The notes: generated by a model not told the origin, from the sequence alone. Counted from the stretch's first letter, positions 11,294-24,007 are shown. The stretch is 64,000 nucleotides of DNA from Stictocephala bisonia (GCA_035578905.1 JAQJVL010000706.1:361387-425386); one strand, 5' to 3'. Made by a program: numbers and translations.

Positions 11294-13574
11294 AAACACA
11301 TCAATATTATGAAAACAATTTTCTAATTGTTTAAAGAGAACATTTAAAGAGTTGTTTAAATTTGTTTAAAGAGTTAACTACTTAAATCTCAGGTGGAATA
11401 TTATTGAAAAGTTTAATTGACATGTAATATGGGGTTTTCTCATAAAATGTTTTATGGTGTAACGGATACTGAAGGTTATTTGAATCTCTAGTTCTGTATT
11501 TATTACTGATATTTTGTCTATAAAAATCATCAAAGTTCTTGTTTATATAAAGGACTTATTGGTAAATGAAGAGTGATGGTTAAGTCAGGATTTTAAGATA
11601 TTTAAATATTTGTCTACTCGATTCCCTTCTAGATGTTTTTTAAATTAGTATTAATTTTTCTTTCTGCTTCCTGAAAACGTTAATATTATCTTTAGAGTTA
11701 CCCCGAAAAAGAACTTTATAAGATATATGAGACTGTTCATATGTGTAATACACCTGAAATAATGTTTTTAAGTCAACTATTCCACACAATGTTAAAATGG
11801 AAAAATTGTATGTTTATGTATATCTAATTAATAAAGTTTTGATTACAATCATAATTTTATTTCTATAATGGAATTTATAAATATAAAAAAAGATTGTGTC
11901 CGGCTTGGAAACAATATTAGATAGATTGGTAACATAGTTGGAAATATCCAAACGCTTCAAGTGTTGAATTGTTTTTCAAAACATTTTGAAAAAAGAAAAG
12001 CTACAGAAATGTCTGAAAATTTTGCCAATCATGAGGAGTTTGCCTCTTAAAATACTTGCAGCGTATTTTAAGAATGTCTCAATGCGTATTTAAGAAATCT
12101 CTCAACAATTCAACCTGTCATGGATAATTCAATGCCAACAAATTTTCAAAAAAATGTTACTTTAATAAATTAAAAATTCCATGATAACCAAAGGGCTCTA
12201 CATTTTTCATTAATCATAGTTAAATAATTATTTAAATATGGTTTCAGAATATATTCTTCACATTTTTAAAGATTAATGAAAAAAATAAAATAATTTATTT
12301 TGTATGATACAAACTACACATAGAACATATTCACAGAAATTGGCTATGATAGTACATTTTTTCGAATTTTTAAAGTGCACTTCTGTTTGTAACTAAGGTG
12401 TGATTTTGATCCAGGATCTAAGGTATGACAACACATAAACAGCATCTGTGCTAAGGCATACGTAGCTTTAGCTTTCTTAACTTGATCCTTACACTACATG
12501 GGCAACCCTTGGACTCTGAAGACTTTGTTTTGTAAGACCGTAACTCAAGTATTATTCAGTGGTATGAAGCAACACCAGTATGAAACATTGAGCATGTCTT
12601 GCAAAGATTTCTTCGCTTGGTTGGCCTATGAATGGGTTTTAATTTTAGAGAGGTTCTTTTCACTGCGTTGCAGGTTTTTCTGAGCATGAGTAGTTGGAAT
12701 GTAGAAATGTTGTAAACTATGGAATAATCATATTTAAGATTCTGAAAAACCACATTGACACCTCAGTTTTACTTGGTTGTATTCCTGCACTGCCCTGACC
12801 AAACTGCTGCTCTGATCTCAAGAACTTTTTGCCTGCCGTCACAAGCTTACTTGGCCTAACTACCAGGGCCTTCACAATAATGGAGGGGATGTTCTCACAG
12901 AAACTGGAAAATGTTCTCTCTCCTATTAAATACTTTGTTACATCAGATATATGCCAGACAATACAATAAATAAATTCTTTATTCGTTTCTTGTACATTTG
13001 ATACAATGAATAGCGTCATTATCACTAACTAACCTAAACTTAACTATTTACAGTTCTAAATGAAAAATTCTTCTTATTGAATACAATGTTCTTGATAACA
13101 TATAGTTTTTGACCGTCTTTTTAAATTTATTAAAATCTTTCTTGCCTTTGATTGTGGCAGTTGATTATAAAATGTTATGCCTAAAACTGAAGGCTTAAAA
13201 AAAAAAACTTTAGTTTATGCAATGTCATTCTAAAGTAATTTCTATTTCTAGTTAAATGATCATGAGTTATTTCCAACCAATTCAAAGTCATTATAGTTAA
13301 AGTTAATATGCAGCAACATGTCATATATATAAATAGTGTATACAGTCATAAATCCCAAAGCTTTAAACTGTTCTTTGACAGATCTCTCCACTTAAGGTTT
13401 AACATAGTTCTGATTCCAGTTTTTTGAATGAAAGCATAGACTTCAGAAGATCTATGCTTTTCAAACTGCTGGAACCTTCTCAGTGATCATTCTGGTACTA
13501 TATAATTATTCACTATATATATTTACCATTTGTTTGCTGTTTCATTTTCATACTACGGTGTATTTAATTATACT

Positions 13575-13870
13575 GACGGTGTACCCACCCACTCAACCAT
13601 ACACATACGGTAGCATTAACCCACCTGGCCACTCACACACGTATGGTGCCATTAACCAACCCGCCCACCCATACACGTACATTTGCATTGACCCACCTGC
13701 CCACCCATTCACATACAACGTTGTTGACCCACCAGTCCACCCTTACACGTACAATGATGTTGACCTACCCACCCACCCATACAGGTACAACGGTGTTGAC
13801 CTAGCAGCCCACCCATACACGTACAATGGTGTTGACCCACCCGCCCACCCATTCACATACAACGGTGTTG
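13575..13870 (+). repeat. 36-bp minisatellite, about 8 units
   Basis: Diverged 36-bp units have the consensus GACCCACCCGCCCACCCATA plus CACGTACAATGGTGTT. The unit is open in several frames, so an apparent 138-codon ORF (13483-13899) with 12-residue repeats such as DPPAHPYTYNGV results. It lacks a supportable gene context and I do not call it a gene. The same unit forms the array at 36.15 kb inside a Helitron end. Confidence 0.9.
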
Positions 13871-14154
13871 AATGGGTGGGCGGGCCTTGTCTGATTTAGG
13901 CCTATTTGTATAGATGAAATAAACACAAGATCGTGTGTTTATTGCTTGTTATAATATAAATCTGATTCTAGTCATTGCATGTTACATCTGTTATTTAAAT
14001 TATTATTACACATAAATCTTCTTTCTTTTTATTTATTAGTATTCATTGAATATTTTAATTAATTGTTATTGCACCTTGTTGTAATTGTTCATATCAGTAT
14101 TTTTGTTTGCATATCATTTTTGTTCACCATCTTCTTATAGGCTTGTTCTAGTTT

Positions 14155-14575
14155 TAATCTCATAGTACAATCCCAAACAGTCATAATAAATTTTGAAAGG
14201 GATCAGCTGATAACCACTGGCTGTTAATTTTTCATTGGGCTATTAATTAATGACACTTTCTAAGGAATAGTCTGCCTTAATTTGTAACGATGACACTACT
14301 AGAGAAGTCTCCGGTCTCCATGTTGGGTGGTAATCATTGTACGTATGTTGTGTGGGGGGAGATAACTGAGTATCAGACTTGTCAATTAGCTGAAAATCAG
14401 ACCAACACTACGTGGTTCGGATCCCATGTAAAGCTGTAGGTCCCTCAGTTTCCCTAGCTATTGGGCTATTAATAAATTGTCCTTTCTGAGGAACAGTTGA
14501 ACTCAGTTAGTAACCAGACTACACTCAATACCATCATTCATATTCGTCTTAAAATACACACAAAGTTATGTCAGC
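14155..14575 (+). repeat. Mosaic SINE A (head-2 part joined to head-1 body)
   Basis: The left part (14155-14290) follows the head-2 subfamily: GAAAGGGATCAGCTGATAAC, then TAATTAATGACACTTTC. At about 14290 it switches to the head-1 body at GACACTACTAGAGAAGTC and runs through the CGTGGTTCGGATCC region to about 14575. The switch is either a template jump or two abutting copies. Confidence 0.7.
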
Positions 14576-16054
14576 ATTTCATATATAAGAATACAGTAGG
14601 CCTATATATATTTTTGAATTTTCATGTTTTCTCTTCAAATTAATAAATAATTGTATATTTTTATATTTAGACATCTCTACTGACTACTAATGGCTATATT
14701 TATTTTTTAAGGAAAGTGTACATGGAAAATTCACCACAGTTAAAATGTTAACTATATAATTTAATTTTGAAAATTTAACATTCAACCAACATAAACAATT
14801 TCTGACTGAAAGTGTCAAATAAATGAGTGCCTTACTATTCTAGTTTACAAATATATGTAAATGATTATATTTATCTTTTATACCTAATTTTATATAAATG
14901 TGTTCCTTAACACTGTTTATAAACCAACTAACGAAAAATTATAAACCTACGAGCATTGCTGAAAAAAAAATCTATTATTTTGCTAATTTAACCAAGTTTA
15001 GTTATAATAAGAATATAAATGATACACTATACTTGAAATGTTAGGCTGTAATGATGAAAAATAAATAACGCCAATTGGCCTCTTTAGAATGATAGCATAA
15101 ATTAACAATTTTGTATAGTGCGGTCGAAACGTTGTAAGACGTTCGAGTATTTACTTGGTATTGAGCATTAAAAGAAGTGTCAATTACAAAACCTAATTTA
15201 ATTACATATATTTAAACAATACAACTATTTAATGATTATGCACTTTCTACGATTCCTTGTTGAAAAGTGGTGAAATACGAATTTATATAATTAATTAATT
15301 TTTGAGGAAGTATATTCCATAGTTTAGCTGCGGAAAACTAGTTTATAGAAAAAAAAAGAAAAAAATGGTATCTTCAATAATTTAATTATTTTCATTCCAG
15401 TTGTTTTTTAATGGTTAACACGGATATGAAATTGGTTTTGTAATAAAATTTACTTTTTCTGCTTGAAAATACACTTTTCACTTACCTAACTAAACATAAC
15501 CTAACTTGTCATAACTTAATTGTCTATTTAATCAACAAAAATACATAATTTAAGTTAAATTCGGGTGCTTAGCTTCTGGGACAAACTGCCTGCTATCCCT
15601 CCGGTGGAAATTTATACAAATTTGTTTTTGGTGGCTCTTCATAGTTCTCATTAACATTGTGCATGTCTGGCAACCGTAGGTGATTTGCCATGAACTTAGT
15701 TTTTCCATGATATCTCAATAAATAATTGGCAAAGACCAAAAAAGTTTTCAAATTTGTTTAGTATGAAAAACTACACGAAATAAAAATAAAAAAAAAAAAA
15801 ACTGATAAAAAATCACAAAAATTAAGGAGATAAATAGAAAATAACATTTTACAATATTTGATTTTGTTGTATAAAACATAATTTCTACAGAATAAATCGG
15901 GCCTTCCCATAAAATATAGACCTGATTCTATCACCTAACATAAACTATACAGGTGAGTGTGGTTAAAGACTAACTGAAGTAGAATGACGAGAAAGTAAAG
16001 CGTGTCTACCACAACGCCCATCAGCATTATCCACACCAAACGCGTTGAACACAG

Positions 16055-16660
16055 AAAGTTTTTTTTTATTTCAACGTTCTATTTATAAATTATACAACTA
16101 TTTTACATAGTTTTAACATAGTTATAAATACAAATAATTAAATAAGTCGTGCAGTAACTTAATACTTAAATTATTTCTATGCAAACACAAAGAACAATAT
16201 GGTAATTATTTTGTGTACCAATTCATGCAATTAATAACAATAAACAAATAAATTCCAACAATGATAACCTATAATGAATTTAACAGTTGATTCCATCAGA
16301 GAGTAGGTTCTGGATTCAATCTTAAACATTAATATGCATTATATCCATCAACTGCGGCCTGAATGAATCTATCGGTTGCCCAAAGAAGATGATCCGTGAG
16401 TTTCCAGCCCTAAGGATTCGAGGAATAGTGCTGTTGTAATTGTAAGAGGTAGAAAAGTGGCGTCTGCTAAAGCATTCCAGAGATCTGGTCACATGTGAAG
16501 CTCTTAAGTCCACTAGTGCTAGGAGTTCCGGAAAGTTTATGTGGTCATTAAATAACTTAGAGAAATATCAGGTCTAGTTTTTTACGTTATCAAGGGTAGG
16601 GAGATGAAGGTCCATCAGCAATTCATTCCTTGGGTACCTGCGCTGTACGTTGATTTTTAG
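16055..16660 (-). pseudogene. Decayed L2/CR1-like LINE 3' end
   Basis: The minus frame around 16640-16322 resembles the C-terminus of L2/CR1-type ORF2 (FPELLALVDLRASHVTRS, then FSRRHFSTSYNYNSTIPRIL and RAGN), with one stop and probable shifts. A non-coding stretch then runs to an A-rich end at about 16055-16065. No catalytic residues remain. Confidence 0.6.
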
Positions 16661-17947
16661 ATCGGCCTCTATGCAATTCTTATTGACAGGTGTAAACTTT
16701 TTACCAAAACTCATAATTTTTGCACCTCAATATTAAAATTTCACAAAATCTTTTTTTGGCATGCACCTTCACACTAAAATAAAGTGTTAAAATTTCAAGT
16801 CCCTACCTATTATGGTTAAGGCTTTGCATTGATTTTGAATTTTTCACTTCTTTTAAATATAGATAAAAACCTAACATAACCCATTAATTTATATGTAATA
16901 TTGTGCTAGGCCTACATAAACAACTATCTTCTACTATAAATACAACATTATTCACTTACTACTACATTTATTACAAGACATTAAAACACTATATAGCACT
17001 TCTTAACAATATACATACTCTGTAAAACACTCAACAACAAACGCCATTCATAAACAACAATAATGGTGAAGTTGACTGGCTTATTGTAGTGTAACTTTAC
17101 GTCTTCTTATTCCATCAGCTGTGGGTCTCCAAGTAACTCATGTTGTGTCTGTAGTTCAAAACTTTAATAAGTGTTTTTTGCCGCCGCTGCTTGTGGTGCT
17201 AATACCACATTATGCCGGTTTGGGAGTTAGAAACTTTAATTGCAGACTGTCACAACTGGCTAGTAGTTAAATGACTGGAAGGGTCACCGGATTTCAATAA
17301 TGGTGTTATAAATCCATGTTTGAGATTCGAATGATACAAAAATAGCCTAGCATTTCGGTTAATTGTAGTGCAGCACCCAGAGGGTTATTAAAGCTAAATT
17401 TGTGTTAAACAACAGCGTGTCAATAAATCAAATAGCATCCAGAAAATATTTTGAACAAACACTTTTAACTATTGCATTCATTTAACAATCACCCATACAA
17501 AATTTATACCCTATTCAAAAATTGTCAAATTCAGGTCTTAGAAAATTTAACATAGGCCCTATTTATCAAATTTATTTTACCAATACTATGCGTATTCACA
17601 AACTGATCTCGAGATAAGCTTTTCATTAGGCCTAGTTCTTTTATGATCAGTTTATTGTTTAGATTACATAGGCTAACAACTTTTTAATCCTGTGGAATGT
17701 TAGATATAGGCATAGGACCAAAGCTGTTGTCAACATAGACTACTTCTTGTTCAATGAAAAGCTGACACAGTAACAATGTATTCAGCAAATTGGTAATTCC
17801 ATAACAATATCAGTAAGACGATTAAGTTACAATAGGCCTATTCCAATCTGTGCTTAAAAAACTTGGGATTGTCCGCTCATGACGAATTAGACCTAGCCTA
17901 GGTGTAAAACTTGTCTTTTAGTTGTAGAGGGTAAAACTATCACTTAC

Positions 17948-17966
17948 CTCCATCTTTGTCTCCCAT
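17948..17966 (-). CDS. Caf1-55: RBBP4/Caf1-55 exon 1, coding part
   Basis: ATGGGAGACAAAGATGGAG is followed by a consensus donor, GTAAGTG. It encodes MGDKDG plus one base, which completes Glu with exon 2. RBBP4 family N-termini are short and variable (for example MADKEA-type), so length and acidity fit. No in-frame ATG is needed in exon 2, whose family homology begins at its first residues. The evidence is the donor, the phase match and the GC-rich 5' region upstream; a cDNA would settle it. Confidence 0.85.
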
Positions 17967-18130
17967 GATTTTGATTTTATCAAATTAGGGAATTTTATAT
18001 CACAGATATGACCTAACCACACAATGACAAATTCGAAGATTAAACAAACTTGTACATTGCTTTCACTACAGCGACAGTAGGCGGCAATGGCGGGCAGGCG
18101 GCAATCTTTTGAAGAAAATGGCGGATCGGA
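17967..18130 (-). promoter_or_regulatory. RBBP4 5' UTR / TATA-less promoter candidate
   Basis: This is a rare GC- and CpG-rich patch in AT-rich DNA, directly upstream of exon 1. It holds repeated GGCGGCAATGGCGGGC-type motifs at 18070-18102 and AAAATGGCGGA at 18116-18126. The latter fits the YY1/Pho core (GCCATnTT in reverse). No TATA box is seen. The transcription start cannot be fixed from sequence. Confidence 0.55.
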
Positions 18131-19189
18131 TATTCATCATAACAGTCCAAAGATGAAAATAATAATGTTGTAACTATTTAACTCTATGTATTACTATGTA
18201 CTATATAAAATTAGGGAAAATTGCTAGTTACATTTTAATAATTTCAGCCAATCACTATTTTCAGGGACATGGAGTAAAATCTTTTACTATGACAATGATA
18301 ACTATTTAATTTTCAAGTTTATCTTCTACTTCAAAAACGTTCTTTGTACATGGTTCAGGCTAAAAAAATTATAGTATTAGTGGCCAACCCCATACATTTC
18401 AATTACACCCTGGGTGATGATAGCAAGCGTAACATTTTTGTTCTTTGAGTAATTTTCTCAAGCAGTTTGGGTCCTGAATGTCATTTCCTTTTATATCATT
18501 TAAGGCTTTCAGGGCTTTGAATTTCACAATCAGAATTTCAAGGCATGGCAGAATAAAATCAGAATATACGAGTACAATGAGGGTTTTGTATATTTCCCTC
18601 CCTTGTCAGGTATATCTTCGAGTAATAGTTAGACCTATTACTATAGAAAGTGACGTCTGAAAACACGTTAGTGAGAGAAATTCATTGAGTAGTAACCGAG
18701 TACGATTTTAACACATACTTGCAAATGCAAATCTTCTAATTGAATGGCTTCCCTAGGTTTTATATGGATTTAAAAACTTACTTTCATACATTAAAGCTAC
18801 TGCTGTTGTTTTTGTGATTACATTTTCAGACAGTGAACTTTAGTGCTGATAGATCTCTTATTATTATGTAAAATAATTGTACTGTATTGTGATTGTATTT
18901 CCAGTTCTTAAAGAAATTAGATTATAAACAAAGTATTTATTCAAACTGTTGTGTGATTTTAAGCAAATAAGAGATAATATAATACACAGTATATAGAACA
19001 TATTCTATAAAGCGTGATTTAATATGCAAGACATGGTTGTTCTTAAAAAAAAAAAAAACTTAAATCACAAAAACTTGTTTTTTCGTTGGCATAGCAACAG
19101 AGGGTATCATTATATATATAAATCATGAATGCCATAACTTGTTTAATAGTAAAATTAAGATATCTTATTTCGTACGCTTGAGCGGCTGT

Positions 19190-19395
19190 TGTCATTACTA
19201 ATAACTAAAGCTTCCGGTAACGACAAGATGTTATTTACAATATTTAGGCCTACATCACCAAACGTTTTGCCCATGTATCTCAGAGATACCACTGAGGATG
19301 CCACATCACAGCATGGGGAAACATTTATTGATGTAAATATTGTAAATAACAACTTGACACAGTCGTTACTGGAAGCTTTAGTTATTAATAAGATA
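19190..19395. repeat. Imperfect inverted repeat, about 55-bp arms
   Basis: The left arm (about 19193-19247) contains ACTAAAGCTTCCGGTAACGA and ends TTATTTACAATATTTA. The right arm (about 19337-19393) is its reverse complement with a few differences and a small insertion. The spacer is about 90 bp. It is too long and AT-rich for a normal pre-miRNA; it could be a foldback element. Confidence 0.75.
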
Positions 19396-20764
19396 CTTAT
19401 AACTATTAATATGCCTCAGTTTTCTCTCAAGGTTTCATCTCTCAGGGTTATAGAGGGCTAAAGATCCCAACACATTGCTACCAACCAGATGGATTAGCAC
19501 ACCTTGAACATATTCCTGATACAATTTGTACTGTAGTGTAATTTGTAGTAAATAATTAATTTACATTTTAATTGCTTTGTCACCATTATCATTACAAGAG
19601 TTAAGTTATGGCTAAATATGCTCAGTAATATCTCGTGTAATATTCACTACATATATTTTGCATACCTCTTAGATTACTTTAACATTTAATTATATACCAA
19701 AATACTAATAAAAAAGTAATGAACAGATTTATATGAATTTCAAAATTTATTAAGATCATAATTTTATAATTGAAAGATATTGCCATTAGTTAACTAAAGT
19801 TCACACACATTGTTGAAAAAATATTCTTTAGTAACTTTATATTTCCATTTTATATTCAATTTATATATTTTTTTATTCCTTATTGCTGTTGTTTTGCATA
19901 GATTTTTTACTATCATACTAAGTATTTTTTTTTTTTAAAATAGGTGTTTTAAATAACTGAAGTAACAGAAAGTAAGAACACAAAGCTATTATTGAGCTCA
20001 CTAAAATGGTGGAAGAACTACTTGTCCTACCTAGCTTTGTTAATTTATGTGCTGAGTTTTCGTTTTAATAATGATTGAGTTACTTTAATTTTTCACATTA
20101 ATAAATAGCTATTTTCTTAGCAGAATTTTATTTCATTTAATGATTTAAATAATAAAAATATATAATATTTTTATGATAGTAAAAAGTTATTAATATGCTC
20201 TAATGATTATTTATTAATTTATATAATAAATAATCATTTAATTTATATAATAATTAATTTATATAATATAATTTAATAATAAACAGCTAATTAATCAATT
20301 AATTCATATAATATATATAAAAAAGTGTATAGGTGGTGGTTTCCCAGACTGCCAACTCGCTGCTGGAAAGTCAATAGCCCCAGACAGTAGCAATGCAATT
20401 TTACCATCAGCGCGCCAAAACACGCTTTTCTATTTGAACTGTACGATTGACAATCTTGTGGGTTTTTATATATAATTATATTATTTTCAAAAATGAACAT
20501 GAATTTGATGTAAAATTTACATTAAATTAATTCACGTTCAACTATGCATATTAATGTTTAACAGATTTTGGTCAACACTCAAAAACTATTAAGGATACAA
20601 AATATATTGTTTGATAAAATAAAAACATGTAATGCATACATGTAATAATGTTATACATTTCAGACAATGTTTCAATGTTTTGTACTCTGTTATAAGAGAA
20701 AATGCCTTCTCAAGTTGGATACAAGTTTATCTTCGTTGTTCACTATTCTCATTCAATTTCACAG

Positions 20765-20876
20765 CAGGAGTTCTTCCTGTAACGCGACTTCCAAACAAGG
20801 GCTCTGCCATGTTTGTTCTGTTGTCTGCAGCCTGGAACACAATTATGTTAACATCCAAATGTTATGTAGACACAGT
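20765..20876 (+). other. Exon-like segment, weak
   Basis: A pyrimidine-rich stretch ending TTTCACAG is followed by an open frame (AGVLPVTRLPNKGSAMFVLL, then SAAWNTIML) and by CACA|GTAAGT, a good donor. I do not recognise the peptide. The minus strand also has an acceptor-like TTGTGTTCCAG before an ATG (MAEPLFGSRVTGRTPAVKLN). It could be an exon on either strand, a transposon piece or chance. Confidence 0.25.
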
Positions 20877-21496
20877 AAGTTTTCAAAGAAGCTATTTATC
20901 TACAAAATGTAATTACAAAGGAAATAAAAGAGTGTTAGATAGGCTGAAATGTGTAACTTATATATTTAAAAATATGACCTACATACTTTTGCTTTAGTAG
21001 ATTACAGTCTTTCATCTATGTTATTAGATATTTACGTTTGAAAAATACAGATCATATCTATGAGTTACGCACTTAAAAAACAGCAGCTAGGAAATGTAAT
21101 AACAGGACATCTAAAATGTAATGAACAAACTAATATGATAGTTGTTTTAAGTGATGTATTTAAGTAGATCCTGTGAAGACGCTTCTCTCTAAAAGTGATA
21201 GTGTCAGATCATTTTTTGTCCAACCTTCGGTTTTGTCATCCCTTCTAATAGCCATGGATATTTTTCAACTCTGCTACCTATTGAAATGGAGCCAAACCAC
21301 CATAAATAATTTGATATTAAAATTATAGTAAAAACCATTAATAAAGAGACAGTATGGTTCATTATTTATAAATATTACAAAAAGTATACACGACGTTTAA
21401 ATTAATATTCATCTTGTTATACTTGTTTGATAGTTCAACTTTAGATAACAAACTTAAAAGCTTTGTTCAGCTTACTAAACTCACCAAAAGTATATA

Positions 21497-21957
21497 CAGG
21501 GTGGAAAAAAATAAGGAAACGCTTTCACAACAACGTTATTTTTTCCATAGATAATTTGTTTAATTAATGTTTTCCAAAAAGTATAATTTTTGATCAGAAT
21601 AATTTACTTAAAAGCGTTTAATAGCGGAGAAATAATATTGTTCAAATTAGTTATTTTGAAATTCAAATGACCGCTACTCTGGAAAGGATAAACATTTTGA
21701 AGTCCGATTTAAGCAATTAGTTTCTCTTGAATAGACCTTTTCAATACCAAACCCGACCTAGGCTTAGGCTGAAGATTTCAATTCAACTCCTCGTGGGCCG
21801 TCCCCCTGAAAAGATGAAATGTTGCTAATGGTGTAAAAAGTATGTTCTTTGTAACCAAGATCATGTACAAGATTGCTTTTATAAGTGAAGTCATAATTTG
21901 TGAATGAAAATATATTGTCAGAATTTGTGAGAGTTTCCATATTTTTTTCCCACCCTG
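21497..21957 (+). mobile_element. TA-flanked TIR MITE, family J copy 1
   Basis: The ends are CAGGGTGGAAAAAAA and its inverted counterpart TTTTTTTCCCACCCTG, each next to TA. It is 461 bp with no ORF. A second copy of the same length and interior lies at 25211-25666. A TA duplication suggests a Tc1/mariner-type source; this is inference. Confidence 0.85.
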
Positions 21958-22375
21958 TATGTCTATAATATGGCCTGGAATAAAAGAAAATATTCAGATA
22001 AATAATATAATAAAATTTTCAAGTAAAACTCATTGATAGTAATATCACCAGGAAAGTTTTCAGGAGTTAGTAATAGTAATATGATATTTTGATTATCATC
22101 ATCAATAACATCAGTATCACAATCATTAACAAGGAATACTATTTCCAATTTCTTAGTCTTGCCTGACACCCATAAAGGAGATTTAGAATCTAAAATCAAG
22201 ACCAAATAACTTAATTCAATAAGATGGGGTACTTATTAACATGTGCTATACTTCATTACTTCCATGAATATTAAACAGTAATAACAGTACCTTCGAGATT
22301 ATCCTCCGTTTCTTTGACAAAAAGCAAAGGAACTAACTTCAAACAACTTAATAAAAATCAATTGATGCTCGAGGT

Positions 22376-22930
22376 AGGGGGAAAGCCATAAATGGCCCAT
22401 GTTCAAAGCTAGTGAAGAAAGTAATGAATTCTCAGGTTATGTGGGACAGCCATAAACATCACCAGGGCTAAGTTAGTTGAGAAAGCAATGCATCTCAGGT
22501 TATGTGGGACGGCCAAAAACAACACCAGGGCAAAGCTAGTTGAGAAAGCAATGCATCTCAGGTTATGTGGGACGGCCAAAAACAACACCAGGGCAAAGCT
22601 AGTTGAGAAAGCAATGCATCTCAGGTTATGTGGGACAGCCATAAACATCACCAGGGCTAAGTTAGTGAAGAAAGCAATGAGTGATTAGTTTATGTGGGAC
22701 AGCCATAAACAACACCAGGGCAAAGGTACTGAAGAAAGCAATGAGTGCTCAGGTTATGTGGGACAGCCATAAACATCACCAGGGCAAAGATAGTGAAGAA
22801 AGCAATGAATCTCAGGTTATGTGGGACAGCCAAAAACATCACCAGGGCAAAGGTATTGAAGAAAGCGATGAATGCTCAGGTTATGTGGGACAGCCATAAA
22901 TGACACCAGTGCAATGATATTGGAAAAATC
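22376..22930 (+). repeat. 63-bp tandem array, about 8-9 units
   Basis: Units of about 63 bp contain GGTTATGTGGGACAGCCATA, then AACATCACCAGGGCAAAG and a GAAGAAAGCAATGA junction. Central units (22488-22680) are nearly identical and the edges are diverged. Open frames on both strands here are by-products of the repeat. Confidence 0.92.
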
Positions 22931-23084
22931 TCAATGAATGCTTAAGTTTTGTGGAAAAGTTTGTAATTACTCATGAAAAATGTTGCCATTAGTAAAGGTA
23001 AGAAACATAAATACTTTAACCTTTAGTATGTAGGTTAAAGCCAAACATAAACTTCATAAGCAAAACATTTTCAGTTCAATGTCA

Positions 23085-23295
23085 ACCAGAGTCATAACAC
23101 TTTAGAAAGGGATAATCTGATAATCACCGGATGTTCATTTGTCATTGGGTGATTAATTAATGACACTTTCTAAGGAATAGTCAGCCTTAGTTTGTAACAA
23201 TGGCTACACATATTTTTTACTCTTGACACTCATTCAAAATTCATATTTGTCCATATCTTGACGGTTGATGTCTTAAGAATAAATGAATAAATAAA
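23085..23295 (+). repeat. SINE A, head-2 subfamily copy inside degenerate 63-bp array
   Basis: From AGTCATAACACTTTAGAAAG, through TAATTAATGACACTTTCTAA, to the CTTGACGGTTGATGTCTTAA tail and an (AATAAAT) end. Diverged 63-bp units flank it on both sides, so it landed in an older, longer array. Confidence 0.75.
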
Positions 23296-23500
23296 CAAAA
23301 GCCATATTTGGCCCCAGAGTAAAAGGAGTCATGAAAGCCATAAATACTCAGAGAAAGTGTAGCCACAAATGGCACAAGTGTAAAGGGAGTGAAGGAATCA
23401 ATGAATGCTAAAGGAAAACCATAAGCATCCTTGCAACAGGAGTCAAGAAAGCAATGTTTCAGGTGATGTGGGCACCAGTGCTGGGAGTAAAGAATGCAAT
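23296..23500 (+). repeat. Degenerate units of the 63-bp array
   Basis: Weak repeats of AGCCATAAATG..CACCAG..AAAGGAGT..GAAAGCAATG resemble the main array to the left. A further relic is at about 23930-23975 (GAATGCTCAGGGTAACTGGG). Confidence 0.55.
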
Positions 23501-23807
23501 AAATGATTCACTGAGAGTTGAGAGTGAAGCTCTCAATGAAAGAATGGTGGTGTGACATAGGTGCTAGGTTGATTAACAGGCATTCATTCATATATTGCTG
23601 CAGTGATGAACTGTTCTATCTTCCTGAGCCTGACTAACTGACTGCCAACTGTGGATGCCAATGAATTAGTCTTGTTGTAAATCAAGGGTCCATGTAGACA
23701 CCTTTCAATTGGCCAGCACACTTGTGTCAGCGACAGTCTAGGCAGGGCACCACTCTCAACTTTTGGCGAACAGTGTGTAGAAAAACTGTGAGAGCCATAA
23801 GTGATAT

Positions 23808-23915
23808 GAAATTAAATGAAAAAAAATGAAATGAAATGAAAATGTCTTTATTAGTGTGGCGAAGTTAGGAATATTTAGTTCTCTCTTCCACTTAACCACA
23901 TATCTGTGATATCTG
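23808..23915 (-). repeat. 3' end of LINE B family (short copy)
   Basis: The minus strand reads GGTTAAGTGGAAGAGAG, then CCTAACTTCGCCACACTAAT, AAAGAC and an (ATTTC) tail. This matches the last 100 bases of LINE B (7297-7373), including its microsatellite end. It is either an extremely 5'-truncated LINE or a SINE tail. Confidence 0.75.
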
Positions 23916-24007
23916 TTTGAGAGGAATGAAAAAAATGAATGCTCAGGGTAACTGGGAGAGCCGTAAACGAAACACAAATATCGTTTGGCAAAATATCTAC
24001 TGTACAT

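Larger units (their letters stand above)
18131..21494. other. Upstream intergenic DNA, mostly featureless
   Basis: Very AT-rich, with a (TTTATATAAT)-type palindromic tract at 20205-20320. It includes a fragment of repeat family C (18643-18700, minus), a hairpin (19190-19395) and a weak exon candidate (20765-20876). Otherwise I see nothing. Confidence 0.5.

Noticed and set aside
12717..13025. 102-codon minus-strand frame in RBBP4 intron 1
   Set aside because: Not part of any RBBP4 sequence. Possibly old transposon DNA, with no motif to support a call.
13483..13899. 138-codon ORF with 12-residue DPPAHPYTYNGV repeats, and the similar frames at 36107-36474
   Set aside because: The 36-bp unit is a stop-free multiple of three, so several frames are open on both strands. 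The second array lies in a Helitron end. No start context or splice support.
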